Source: Acidihalobacter aeolianus (GTDB lineage Bacteria > Pseudomonadota > Gammaproteobacteria > DSM-5130 > Acidihalobacteraceae). Taken from it: a stretch of DNA of 64,000 nt. Both the position numbers and the translations under genes were made by a program. Within the stretch, counting starts at the first letter, position 1; the number at the start of each line of letters is the position of its first letter. The stretch covers positions 2,669,183-2,733,182 of the forward strand of contig NZ_CP017448.1 in NCBI RefSeq assembly GCF_001753165.1. Direction: 5' to 3'. Below are positions 49,588 to 57,384 of this stretch, one piece after another. Below the pieces are notes generated by a model. It saw nothing but the letters and a program-made list of their open reading frames with translations, ran no database searches and was not told the origin of the DNA.

Positions 49588-50865
49588 ATGATTGAGACCC
49601 ATGACGCCATGTCCTCGAACAATCCACAGACACCGTCAGATACGCACCTCGCCTATCTTGCGCGCCAGCCTATCCTGAACACCCAGCTGCAAATCGTTGC
49701 ATTCGAACTCCTGTATCGCAGCGGCACCCAGAATATTGGCCCAGGGCCATCCGTCCAGAATGCAACTGCAACCGTCATGCTGCATGCATTGGGTGTCATC
49801 GGGCTTTCGTCCATTGCCTCCGGCCGGCCTGTGTACATCAATTTTGACGACGCAAACCTATTGGCAGATCTGCCAGAGCTGCTTCCGCCAGATAAGGTCG
49901 TGCTAGAGATACTGGAAACTGCGAAACCCACCACACAACTGCTGGAACGATGCAAGGAGTGGCTCGGTATCGGTTATCGTTTGGCACTGGATGACTTCAT
50001 CTACCGGCCTGAATGGGAGCCATTCCTCAAGATCGTTCAGATCGTCAAGCTCGATGTACGCGCTCTGGGGCTCGATACCTTTGCTGCGCATGTGAAGATG
50101 ATGAAGTCGCATGGACTGAGCGTCCTGGCCGAGAAGGTCGAAAGCCAAGAGGAATACGAGACCTGCCTGAAGCTCGGCTGCGATTTGTTTCAGGGTTATT
50201 TTTTCGCGCGTCCGGAAATTATTTCCGAAACCAAGCTGCCCGTCGTAACCACGACCTTGCTGGAAGCGCTGCGCCGCATTCGGCAAGACAGCGACACCCG
50301 GGAACTGGAACACACGATCAGCCGGGATGCAGCGGTTCTATACCGCATTCTGCGCTATGCAGCATCCATAGGCTTTGGCGCAGGAAAGGCCCCTCAAACG
50401 CTCACCGCCGCCATCATGCGCTTGGGTCGACGCAATCTACAGCGCTGGCTCACCTTGGAACTCTACGCCAGTGCGCACGATATCAATATTGCTGCCGGCT
50501 CATTGCTCGACCTCGCTAATTATCGGGCTGAACTGATGTCCATTCTGGCTAGTGAGGTCGGCTTGCATCACGAGGATATTGACGAGGCAGGCGCAGTCGG
50601 ATGCCTATCCCTGCTGGATGCATTATTCAAGCGCCCAATGGATAAAGTCATTGACGGCCTGGCCTTGCCGAGCATGATCACGGATGCCTTGATTCACGAA
50701 ACTGGACCGCTGGGACAGATACTTTCTCTCACCCGCGCGCTCGAACAAGAAGAAAGTCATACTATTGCCAGGCTTTGCGTCCAAATCGGCATCAGCGAAA
50801 CATCGCTACCCGAGCTACAAGCCAAAGCCCTGGAAAATCAGGCCAAGTTTTCGGAAAACTACTAG
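49588..50865 (+). CDS. YuxH-type EAL-HDOD signalling protein
   Basis: A 425-aa protein with an N-terminal EAL-like domain (ARQPILNTQLQIVAFELLYR; LALDDFIYRPEWEPFLKIVQ) and a C-terminal HDOD domain (AVLYRILRYAASIGFGAGK, IMRLGRRNLQRWLTLELYAS). The EAL signature is ELL and other catalytic acids are absent, so it is probably a non-enzymatic signal-binding protein. A CGCTAA / TTAGCG hairpin (49571-49587) abuts the ATG at 49588 with no Shine-Dalgarno; ATG 49609 is an alternative. Its TAG stop doubles as the first bases of the downstream repeat. Confidence 0.87.
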   Translation: MIETHDAMSSNNPQTPSDTHLAYLARQPILNTQLQIVAFELLYRSGTQNIGPGPSVQNATATVMLHALGVIGLSSIASGRPVYINFDDANLLADLPELLPPDKVVLEILETAKPTTQLLERCKEWLGIGYRLALDDFIYRPEWEPFLKIVQIVKLDVRALGLDTFAAHVKMMKSHGLSVLAEKVESQEEYETCLKLGCDLFQGYFFARPEIISETKLPVVTTTLLEALRRIRQDSDTRELEHTISRDAAVLYRILRYAASIGFGAGKAPQTLTAAIMRLGRRNLQRWLTLELYASAHDINIAAGSLLDLANYRAELMSILASEVGLHHEDIDEAGAVGCLSLLDALFKRPMDKVIDGLALPSMITDALIHETGPLGQILSLTRALEQEESHTIARLCVQIGISETSLPELQAKALENQAKFSENY

Positions 50866-51132
50866 GGCCTACTCACACTATGCGGTGGGGCGCTGTTGTG
50901 ACTGGAAAACCGCCCATCAAGGCGCGAGAAGCGCAGTTTGGTGATTCCAAATCAGCGACGAGCAACGCCGAGTGGCGGTTTCTCAGCCGCAACCCGTAGG
51001 ACCGGCCGCTTTCCGTGTCTCGAGGTGTTGCCGCTCGCTCATGTGGCCGACCACACCGCGCTCGCGGCGCCTGCTGAGCCGCGGAAAATAGCTCCGGCAG
51101 CACCCCACCGCATAGTGAGTGCGAACAGGCCT
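50863..51132. repeat. Structured non-coding repeat, long copy
   Basis: About 270 bases with good terminal inverted repeats: the left arm contains CACTATGCGGTGGGG and the right arm CCCCACCGCATAGTG, flanked by AGGGCCT and AGGCCT. Inside is a nested imperfect hairpin from GAAAACCGCCC (50904 on) to GGCGGTTTC (near 50982), capped by TTTGG-TGATT-CCAAA, and a second stem TGTGG-CCGA-CCACA. It is homologous to 18715-18877. No credible gene is present. Like the other copy, it begins at the stop codon of the preceding gene. Confidence 0.8.
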
Positions 51133-51135
51133 GGT

Positions 51136-51244
51136 GATTTCGCCCAACCGACACCGGGCGAACGTATTCAGATTATCGCCGTAATATTATTCGACACAGC
51201 GGGTTGCAATGATTCAGTGGCGTACAAAATAAATGGGCGAAATC
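51136..51244. repeat. 11-bp perfect inverted repeat in the 51.1-51.4 kb spacer
   Basis: GATTTCGCCCA (51136-51146) and TGGGCGAAATC (51234-51244) are perfect inverted copies 87 bases apart, starting 4 bases after the structured repeat. The enclosed sequence is lower in GC. The remaining bases to 51355 show no gene or recognisable signal. Confidence 0.45.
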
Positions 51245-51355
51245 GCACCGACTGAATTAGCCAGCGCAAGCTCGTGCCGCACGACTTAATCGACCCGCAC
51301 AAGTTCACCTCAGAGGCTTACGTAGGGTCAAGGACACTGGACCTAGGTTTGTCAT

Positions 51356-53644
51356 TCAAGAATATTCGTAGCGACGCTGCCAATGCTCAAGCCATTCACC
51401 AGCGATATCGAGTACCGCATCGGCAGGAACCGCCGGAGAAATACGAAATCCCTGGGCAGCAAAACAACCGAGCTCCGACAGCACCAGCATTTGATCGTCG
51501 GTTTCAGCACCCTCGGCGATACAGGCAAGACCCAGCATGCGGCAGGTGCCGATAACCCCGCCCACAATAGCGCGATCGCGGTAATCTTCGGTAATACTCG
51601 ACACGAAACTACGGTCGATTTTCACATAATCGATGGGTAACCGTTGCAGATGGTGCAGCGATGCCTGCCCCGTGCCGAAATCGTCCAATGCAAGACGCAG
51701 CCCCTGGTTCCGCGTGAAATCGAAAGCCGCGTATGCGGTTTTTACGTCAAGCGGCGCTCGTTCGGTGATCTCAACGACCAGGCGGCTGCGGACCAGGGAA
51801 TCGTGACGACCCAAAATTTCGTTCAGATCAGCGGCCCAGGCAGGATGCATGATGTGCCGCGCGCCAATGTTGACGCTGATGTAAAAGTCGCCGCCAACCT
51901 CGCGCCAAGCCATGAGCTGTTCGCATGCCTTACCCAGGACAATGCGACCGACTTCGCGAATGAGCACGGCATCGTCCTCCACGATCTCGAGCAATGGACC
52001 GGCAGAAATCACGCCCTGGGTGGGATGCACGATGCGCAGCAATGCCTCCACACCCACCAGCCGCCCATTCTCCAGATCGACGATCGGTTGGTAATGCAAC
52101 ACCAACAGTTCGTCGCGCATGGCGATACGCAGCATGTTGATGCGATCGGCACGCTCGTCAATACCGCGTGCCAGTTCCGCCGAAAACAACGCGTAGCGCG
52201 AGCGCCCCGACTGCTTCGCGTGATACATCGCCAGATCGGCGTGGTGCAGCAGAGTATCGGAGTCCGAATAATCGTCCGGGTAGATGGAAAGCCCGATGCT
52301 CGCCGACAGATGTACCGTCATGCCGTCGACGTTGAAGGGCTCGCACAATGCCTGATTGATCCGCGTGGCGAGTTCGGCCGACTTGAGCGCGGCGTCGCCG
52401 CGAATGTCGCCGACCAGAATCGCGAACTCGTCGCCGCCCATGCGCGCAAGCGTATCGCCGGCGCGCAGACAAGACTTGATCCGCTTGGTGGTTTCGCAGA
52501 GCACGAGATCGCCGGCAGAATGGCCGAGGCCGTCATTGATCTCCTTGAACAGATCCAGGTCGATCATCCCCACGATGAGTTTCGTCTGCTCTCGGTCCAC
52601 GCGCGAACGCGCGACCGAAAGCCGATCCTTGTACAGCGTCCGGTTCGGCAATCCGGTCAGCGCATCGCGCAGGTTCTGCGCGCGCAGCGTCAGAACCAAC
52701 GCGCCAATCCGCGCCATCGAGTCAAAGAAACCCAGGGCGAAGCGACTCAGATAACCTGGTTGGTTCAGGGCCGCCATCCCCACGCCCCGATAGACTCGCC
52801 CCATGCCTTCGAACGGGAAAATACCGATTTCACGCACACCGGGAAGATCGATGCCCATTCGTCCCAGATCGAGATGAGAAAGCACCTTGCGCCGCCGATT
52901 CTGTAGCGCGTCGACACACTCCCCGATCAGCAGATTCCAGGTGCGATTGTCCACAGAAGGCTGCGCCATGCCGTCGGCGGGGATGAATTCGTAGGACATC
53001 CGGCGGTCGGTCAACCCATACCAGGCCCACACGACGTGTCCGGTCCTTTTCGGCAGGGATTGCGCCAGACGACGCAGCAGCGCATCCGGCTTTTCGCCCG
53101 ATTGGGCATGATTGAATGACTCGATCAGCAGGTCGAACAACACCCTGATTTCGTGGTCATCCTGGGCCCTTGCCTGGGCATAGCCCTCCAATTGAATCGC
53201 AAGATCGGCCAGCAGCAAGCTCACCACGGCACTGCGCAGTGCCGTACGCACCGAGCGGTTCTTGATCCGGAAAATCTGTTTCGACAGATGCCGATAGTAA
53301 AGCGAATACGCACCGGCAGCCCATGCAGGCTCGACGTTCCACAGATGATGCGCCCGCCCTATCCTGCGTGAGCTCTCCACATGTCCTTCGGAAAGACCGT
53401 CGGTAATCAGCGAAACCAAGTGTTTCATCTGATTTACGTGCAGACGCTCCAAGCTGGCGGGATTCATGTTTGCGAACACCGCCTGCATCTCGGAGAAATT
53501 CATCAAATAATCGTAAAACTCATCGGAAAACTTATCCGCCTCACGAGTCAACACGGCGGCATATTTCAACACGAGATTTTTGGCAGTTTCATCCAGGCCG
53601 ATGAAATCCACCAGTCCAGCCGGGCCTCTGACGTTTACGGCCAT
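51356..53644 (-). CDS. Globin-coupled GGDEF-EAL c-di-GMP enzyme
   Basis: A 762-aa bifunctional signalling protein. Residues about 15-165 form a protoglobin sensor (FSDEFYDYLMNFSEMQAVF, RLHVNQMKHLVSLITDGLSE, RIGRAHHLWNVEPAWAAGAY with a likely haem-ligand His). A middle region (about 170-320) is unassigned. GGDEF (about 330-490) has an intact RMGGDEFAILVG site, and EAL (about 500-750) is intact (GVEALLRI, VNIGARHIM, LDDFGTGQASLHHL). It should adjust c-di-GMP to oxygen. The ATG has AGGA six bases upstream. Confidence 0.9.
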   Translation of the reverse strand: MAVNVRGPAGLVDFIGLDETAKNLVLKYAAVLTREADKFSDEFYDYLMNFSEMQAVFANMNPASLERLHVNQMKHLVSLITDGLSEGHVESSRRIGRAHHLWNVEPAWAAGAYSLYYRHLSKQIFRIKNRSVRTALRSAVVSLLLADLAIQLEGYAQARAQDDHEIRVLFDLLIESFNHAQSGEKPDALLRRLAQSLPKRTGHVVWAWYGLTDRRMSYEFIPADGMAQPSVDNRTWNLLIGECVDALQNRRRKVLSHLDLGRMGIDLPGVREIGIFPFEGMGRVYRGVGMAALNQPGYLSRFALGFFDSMARIGALVLTLRAQNLRDALTGLPNRTLYKDRLSVARSRVDREQTKLIVGMIDLDLFKEINDGLGHSAGDLVLCETTKRIKSCLRAGDTLARMGGDEFAILVGDIRGDAALKSAELATRINQALCEPFNVDGMTVHLSASIGLSIYPDDYSDSDTLLHHADLAMYHAKQSGRSRYALFSAELARGIDERADRINMLRIAMRDELLVLHYQPIVDLENGRLVGVEALLRIVHPTQGVISAGPLLEIVEDDAVLIREVGRIVLGKACEQLMAWREVGGDFYISVNIGARHIMHPAWAADLNEILGRHDSLVRSRLVVEITERAPLDVKTAYAAFDFTRNQGLRLALDDFGTGQASLHHLQRLPIDYVKIDRSFVSSITEDYRDRAIVGGVIGTCRMLGLACIAEGAETDDQMLVLSELGCFAAQGFRISPAVPADAVLDIAGEWLEHWQRRYEYS

Positions 53645-53820
53645 CCCTGGTCCTTAGGTTTCGTATTCAAGAGGAATCGCTGAGAAACCAGCGGGTGGTC
53701 TCGATCGTGCGAGACAGGCCTGCAAACTACATAGGGTTTACGAAAATCTCTCATAAAAATCGAATTTACTTGACCTTCGTCAATCAGGTGCACGGCGAAG
53801 TAAAATTCCTTCCCCGTCAT
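53635..53820 (-). CDS. Possible 61-aa ORF overlapping the globin-GGDEF-EAL start
   Basis: Open frame starting MTGKEFYFAVHLIDEGQVNS and ending 10 bases inside the following gene. No family is recognised and the Shine-Dalgarno is weak. Overlap with the next start is compatible with translational coupling. The gap 53645-54093 is otherwise AT-richer than its surroundings and holds only the sigma-54-like site at 54039. Confidence 0.25.
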   Translation of the reverse strand: MTGKEFYFAVHLIDEGQVNSIFMRDFRKPYVVCRPVSHDRDHPLVSQRFLLNTKPKDQGWP

Positions 53821-54038
53821 ACCCTGAAAAAAACGAAATTACATACATAAGCAATTAACAAGCCATGCATAAACCATTGTCAGCGCTGAGGACTGACCCA
53901 CGCTCGCGTAGCAAAGCATACAAAATGTCACGGCAGCGTCGACATCACGACAGTTTTTTTGCCCTCGTAGCGTGTGCAAACCTGACTTTATTGTCCTTTT
54001 ACCTGGAAATCGGCCACTCGACAGGCTTGCGGCAGCGC

Positions 54039-54053
54039 TGGCTCAATTCCTGC
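54039..54053 (+). promoter_or_regulatory. Candidate sigma-54 promoter for the SIR2-like gene
   Basis: TGGCTCAATTCCTGC has GG (54040-54041) and GC (54052-54053) separated by exactly 10 bases, the diagnostic -24/-12 spacing, and a T follows as in TTGCT. It would start transcription near 54065, ahead of the ATG at 54094. No exact TGT-N10-ACA NifA site is found in the 230 bases upstream, so activation by NifA is unproven. Confidence 0.5.
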
Positions 54054-54093
54054 TTTGTACATACGGGCAAATCCACGATACGGAAGCACACCG

Positions 54094-54939
54094 ATGTTCG
54101 AATCGATACTCAACGAGCTCGCAGAAGGCATCCGCAAGGGCGAGGTCGTCCCCTACCTCGGTCCTGGCGCCTTGCGTGGCATCACCGACAAGGTCAGTGG
54201 CGAGCAGATACCGGCGACCAGTGACGAACTGATCCTGGCGCTCAACCAGGGCCAGCCCATGGCGCCGCGTCTGATGTACGAATTCCCGCGTGCCGCCATG
54301 CACGTGGAACTCAAGCGCGGGCGCAGCGCGGTCAACCGTTTCCTTACCGAGACCTACGGCGAGCGACAGTGGACGCGCTCACCGGTACATCAGGCGCTGG
54401 CGGAGATGCAGGCGCCCTATGTCATCGATATCAACCGCGACACCCAGCTGCAGGAACTCTATGCCGACCGCGCACACCTGCTGATCCTCGGCATGGCCCG
54501 CATCGGCGGCACGGACTACCGCTACAAGCTGTATCAGTACGACGGCAGCAGCTACAGCGAAATTGCGGCCGAAGACGCGGACACCAGCCTGCCCGTACTG
54601 TTCAAGCCGATGGGCTCGCCGGTGCCGGAACCGAGCTACATCGCCTCCGACGCGGACTATGTCGACTACATCACCGAGCTCATGGGTGGCTTCGCAGTAC
54701 CCGCCTTCGTCAAGCGCCGGCGTGAGGGCGTGCGTTACCTGTTCATCGGCCTGCGCCTGCAGCGCGACACCGAACGCATGGTGATGAGCGACCTGATCTA
54801 CGCCAATGCAGGTAGCCCGGCCGGATGGGCACTGATCCCGGATGCCACACCCAAGGAACGCCGCTTCTGCGCCCGTCAGGGCATCGAGGTGGTCGAGGCG
54901 GACATCTCGGATCTGATGTCCGGTTTGCAAGCTGCGTAA
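54094..54939 (+). CDS. SIR2-like domain protein in the nif region
   Basis: A 281-aa soluble protein with a SIR2_2-type NAD-binding fold: an altered glycine loop VVPYLGPGALRG near residue 20, an INRDTQLQEL segment near 112, the K-x-x-G-S block LFKPMGSPVPEPSYIASDAD with the typical following acidic Tyr, and the late RYLFIGLRLQRDTERMV strand. Catalytic deacylase residues are not clearly identifiable, so the activity (NAD hydrolysis, ADP-ribose chemistry, or binding only) is open. GGAAG precedes ATG 54094. It converges on draG with a 21-base gap and has a sigma-54-like promoter. Confidence 0.75.
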   Translation: MFESILNELAEGIRKGEVVPYLGPGALRGITDKVSGEQIPATSDELILALNQGQPMAPRLMYEFPRAAMHVELKRGRSAVNRFLTETYGERQWTRSPVHQALAEMQAPYVIDINRDTQLQELYADRAHLLILGMARIGGTDYRYKLYQYDGSSYSEIAAEDADTSLPVLFKPMGSPVPEPSYIASDADYVDYITELMGGFAVPAFVKRRREGVRYLFIGLRLQRDTERMVMSDLIYANAGSPAGWALIPDATPKERRFCARQGIEVVEADISDLMSGLQAA

Positions 54940-54960
54940 ACCGACTGGCGGACACGCTGC

Positions 54961-55884
54961 TTAACAGCGCGCGTCCGCCAGTCCGATCAGTGCCTCCGCC
55001 TGCTGCTCGCAGGCACGCTTCACTTCGCGATCGAGCACGGCCAGCCAGCGCCGTGGAATTGCCTCCACGCCATACCAGGCCCCGGCCAGCATGCCGGTGA
55101 TCGCGCCCGTGGTGTCGGCATCTCCACCACGGTTGACCACATCGACCACGCTTGCCTCGAATCCGCCGGCCTCGAACAGGGCCTGAAAAACCGCCTGCAG
55201 GGTCTCGACCACATAGGCACTTGGATTTTCCCGGCGCGTCCGCCTGAACTCAAATGCAGCGTGCCTTTCTACCAGAGCTCTCGCACGCGTGTGCAACACG
55301 GCAAGCGTCGCCGTGCCCGGCAGCGCCAGCTGCAACATCTCCACGAGACATACGCAGGCTACATCCGACAGCTCGTTGCGATGCGTCACCCAAGCCTGCG
55401 CCAGGGTAGCACTACGCACCGCTTCCGTCGGCCGCCCCAGCGTCGCCAGGGCCACGGGCAGACAGCGCATCGCAGCGCCGTTGCCGGCGGCATATTCGTC
55501 CGGAGCAACCGTGGGATTACCGCTACTGCGATAGTGCAACAAACCGCGGCGTACGGTGTTGCCGATATCGACCGGTTTGCCGCGCATCCAGGTATCGAAG
55601 GCACGCGCGGCACCCTCCGCATCGACCGTGTCGCCCTGCGCGGGCATCGCCTCACCGAGGGCGAGACTCATGGTGGTATCGTCGGTGACCTGACCGCGGG
55701 GTAGATGCAGCCAGCCCCCGCCGCGGATGCGGTCATGCACCCCATAGGTGGCACGGATCTCGCGCGGCGTCATGAACTCGAGCGTTGCGCCCAGCGCGTC
55801 GCCTACCGCAAGCCCTAGATAGGCGCCGCGTGCGCGAGAAAGCAGTGCCGAGCGGTCAGTCCTCGGGCCCGAAGCAGCGAGCAT
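54961..55884 (-). CDS. draG: ADP-ribosyl-[dinitrogen reductase] hydrolase
   Basis: Removes ADP-ribose from the arginine of nitrogenase iron protein, restoring activity. The 307-aa protein has the ADP-ribosylglycohydrolase metal motifs GQVTDDTTMSLALGEAM near residue 65 and NRGGDADTTGAITGMLAGAW near 250, and the family start GAYLGLAVGDALGATLEFMT. ATG 55884 lies inside nifQ (29-base overlap), so the two are likely co-translated. The matching transferase draT is not in the window. Confidence 0.9.
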   Translation of the reverse strand: MLAASGPRTDRSALLSRARGAYLGLAVGDALGATLEFMTPREIRATYGVHDRIRGGGWLHLPRGQVTDDTTMSLALGEAMPAQGDTVDAEGAARAFDTWMRGKPVDIGNTVRRGLLHYRSSGNPTVAPDEYAAGNGAAMRCLPVALATLGRPTEAVRSATLAQAWVTHRNELSDVACVCLVEMLQLALPGTATLAVLHTRARALVERHAAFEFRRTRRENPSAYVVETLQAVFQALFEAGGFEASVVDVVNRGGDADTTGAITGMLAGAWYGVEAIPRRWLAVLDREVKRACEQQAEALIGLADARC

Positions 55885-56455
55885 AATCGACGCAGACCTC
55901 GCACGAGGGCGCGCGACACACGTAGATCCCCTCGGCCTGACAGAGTTGCTTGTACAAAAAACGCTTCCACTTCATATCGCGATCGTTGCGTTCCGCCAGT
56001 GCCGGAAAATTCTCCGTCATCAATCTGCCAAGGTCCGTGCGCGACCAGAGACCCAGGTCCTGCCACAGGTGATCGCCACCCATGCAGGCAGCGGCGACGA
56101 TGCCCGCCAGCCAGACCTCGCTCCCCGCACGGCCACTGCGGTGCGCCAGTAGCAGCACCTCGATGTCTTCCCGCTCGTTGCCGCGTTCGTGCCAGTCGTC
56201 GTCGCCGATGCCGGCATCGGGCAGCAGGGCGGCCGCCCGCGGGAAATGCGCCTGCAGCAACGCCGCGAAAGCCTCCGGATCCAGCCCCAGCCGCGCGGGA
56301 AGCGCGCCGATGCCGGCCTCGCGCGAGGCCAGGATTTTCGCCAGCAGACTGTCGTTGGGCTGGCCTGCGGCGTGCGCCATCCAGTAGCCGTAGCGTGCCT
56401 CGCGCGAGCGGAACGATGCCGGCGACAATGCCTCTGCGCTGGTGAGCCAGGTCAT
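55856..56455 (-). CDS. nifQ: Nitrogen fixation protein NifQ
   Basis: Molybdenum-handling protein that donates Mo for FeMo-cofactor synthesis. The 199-aa protein has the family segment WLAGIVAAACMGGDHLWQDL and the C-terminal cluster motif CRAPSCEVCVDYARC (C-x4-C-x2-C-x5-C). ATG 56455 shares ATGA with the stop of the NifX-like gene, which sets the start. It precedes draG in the operon. Confidence 0.92.
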   Translation of the reverse strand: MTWLTSAEALSPASFRSREARYGYWMAHAAGQPNDSLLAKILASREAGIGALPARLGLDPEAFAALLQAHFPRAAALLPDAGIGDDDWHERGNEREDIEVLLLAHRSGRAGSEVWLAGIVAAACMGGDHLWQDLGLWSRTDLGRLMTENFPALAERNDRDMKWKRFLYKQLCQAEGIYVCRAPSCEVCVDYARCFGPED

Positions 56456-56826
56456 GCCGACCGAACGGCCGCAAGCGGCCGCCTCGCCTCGCCGCACCAG
56501 CGGCGCCATCCCGCCAGAACCGCAGCGCCGCGCTCGCCCCTGCCCAGGCGGCGCATCGGGACGCCGCGCGCGACCAGGTGTGCATGCAGATCGGGACGTC
56601 GCGCGTCCACCAGCACCAGATCACAATCCGACAGGCGCCGGGCGAGCACATCGGCCTCGCCGGTCGGGACGCCAACACGCCCGATCAATGAAAGTCCGCG
56701 CTGAGAGCAGTCGTACAACGCGAACGCCTCGCCGTCATCGACGGCGACCACTGCCCGATCACTCTCTCCGGGCAACGACCCGGACTCGCACAGAGTCCAG
56801 GCCGGTTCTCCGTAATGCGCATGCAT
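56452..56826 (-). CDS. NifX/NifB-C-type cofactor-binding-like protein
   Basis: A 124-aa protein resembling the dinitrogenase iron-molybdenum cofactor domain: N-terminal strand WTLCESGSLPGESDRAVVAV, then the typical SDCDLVLVDARRPDLHAHLV and RGVPMRRLG. The middle region is shorter than in NifX, so the assignment is a family-level one. GGAGG lies seven bases ahead of ATG 56826. It is translationally coupled to nifQ and probably handles a cofactor precursor. Confidence 0.65.
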   Translation of the reverse strand: MHAHYGEPAWTLCESGSLPGESDRAVVAVDDGEAFALYDCSQRGLSLIGRVGVPTGEADVLARRLSDCDLVLVDARRPDLHAHLVARGVPMRRLGRGERGAAVLAGWRRWCGEARRPLAAVRSA

Positions 56827-56845
56827 AACGATCCCTCCGCAACGA

Positions 56846-57070
56846 TCAATGACGCGGTAGACGTTTTGCCGCCGTGAGCAGTGCGCCGTGACGCGCCCAG
56901 ACCCGCGGCGGGATCCGCTCGAAGCCAAGCCGGACCCGGGCGGTAGCCACCCGGCGGCTGGAGGCGCGATGCGCCAGCCAGCCACGGGTGGCGCTCTGCC
57001 ACCACTCGCGCCAGACCCGGTTTCCCGGGGCGGGCGCCGCTTCCAACTGCAATCTCGATTCGAAGTCCAT
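56846..57070 (-). CDS. 74-aa basic protein in the nif operon, unknown
   Basis: I do not recognise it. It is strongly basic and Trp/Arg-rich (RVWREWWQSATRGWLAHRAS, RVRLGFERIPPRVWARHG), with no Cys and no membrane segment. The ATG at 57070 has GGGAGA nearby. It lies 20 bases after fdxN and 19 bases before the NifX-like gene, so it is co-transcribed with cofactor-assembly genes. Confidence 0.6.
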   Translation of the reverse strand: MDFESRLQLEAAPAPGNRVWREWWQSATRGWLAHRASSRRVATARVRLGFERIPPRVWARHGALLTAAKRLPRH

Positions 57071-57090
57071 GCGCTTTCTCCCGGCGCGCC

Positions 57091-57369
57091 TCAGCGCGCC
57101 CTGATTTCGGCCTGGGCAGCAGCCACCATCTCCGGCGGGATGCCGGTGAGCGAACCGGGCGGGTTCATCGCCTCGCCGGCGGCATTCGTGATCGCCCCTT
57201 CGATGGGACAGATGCTCGCGCACTGCGGGACGTCGTAGCTGCCCTCGCACTCGGTGGACTTGCGATCGTTGATCACGAAATGCTTGGGTGCCTGCAAGAT
57301 CGCGTCGCTGGGGCATACCGGTTGGCAGGCCCAGCAGTTGACGCAGGATGAAACGATCCTCAATGACAT
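57091..57369 (-). CDS. fdxN: nif-associated 2[4Fe-4S] ferredoxin
   Basis: Electron carrier of 92 aa. Two cluster motifs are visible: CVNCWACQPVCP and the longer CEGSYDVPQCASICP, the spacing typical of FdxN-type ferredoxins encoded beside nifB. A C-terminal extension of about 30 residues (MNPPGSLTGIPPEMVAAAQA) follows. It starts 15 bases after nifB. Confidence 0.9.
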   Translation of the reverse strand: MSLRIVSSCVNCWACQPVCPSDAILQAPKHFVINDRKSTECEGSYDVPQCASICPIEGAITNAAGEAMNPPGSLTGIPPEMVAAAQAEIRAR

Positions 57370-57384
57370 CGTCCGTTCCTCCTC

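Noticed and set aside
50938-51255. A 105-codon frame inside the long non-coding repeat.
   Set aside because: No similarity, no ribosome site, and the region is explained by inverted repeats shared with the copy at 18.7 kb.
53865-54224. A 119-codon plus-strand frame overlapping the 5' end of the SIR2-like gene.
   Set aside because: It runs out of frame into the SIR2-like gene; its second half is an Arg/His-rich frame-shadow and it has no ribosome site.
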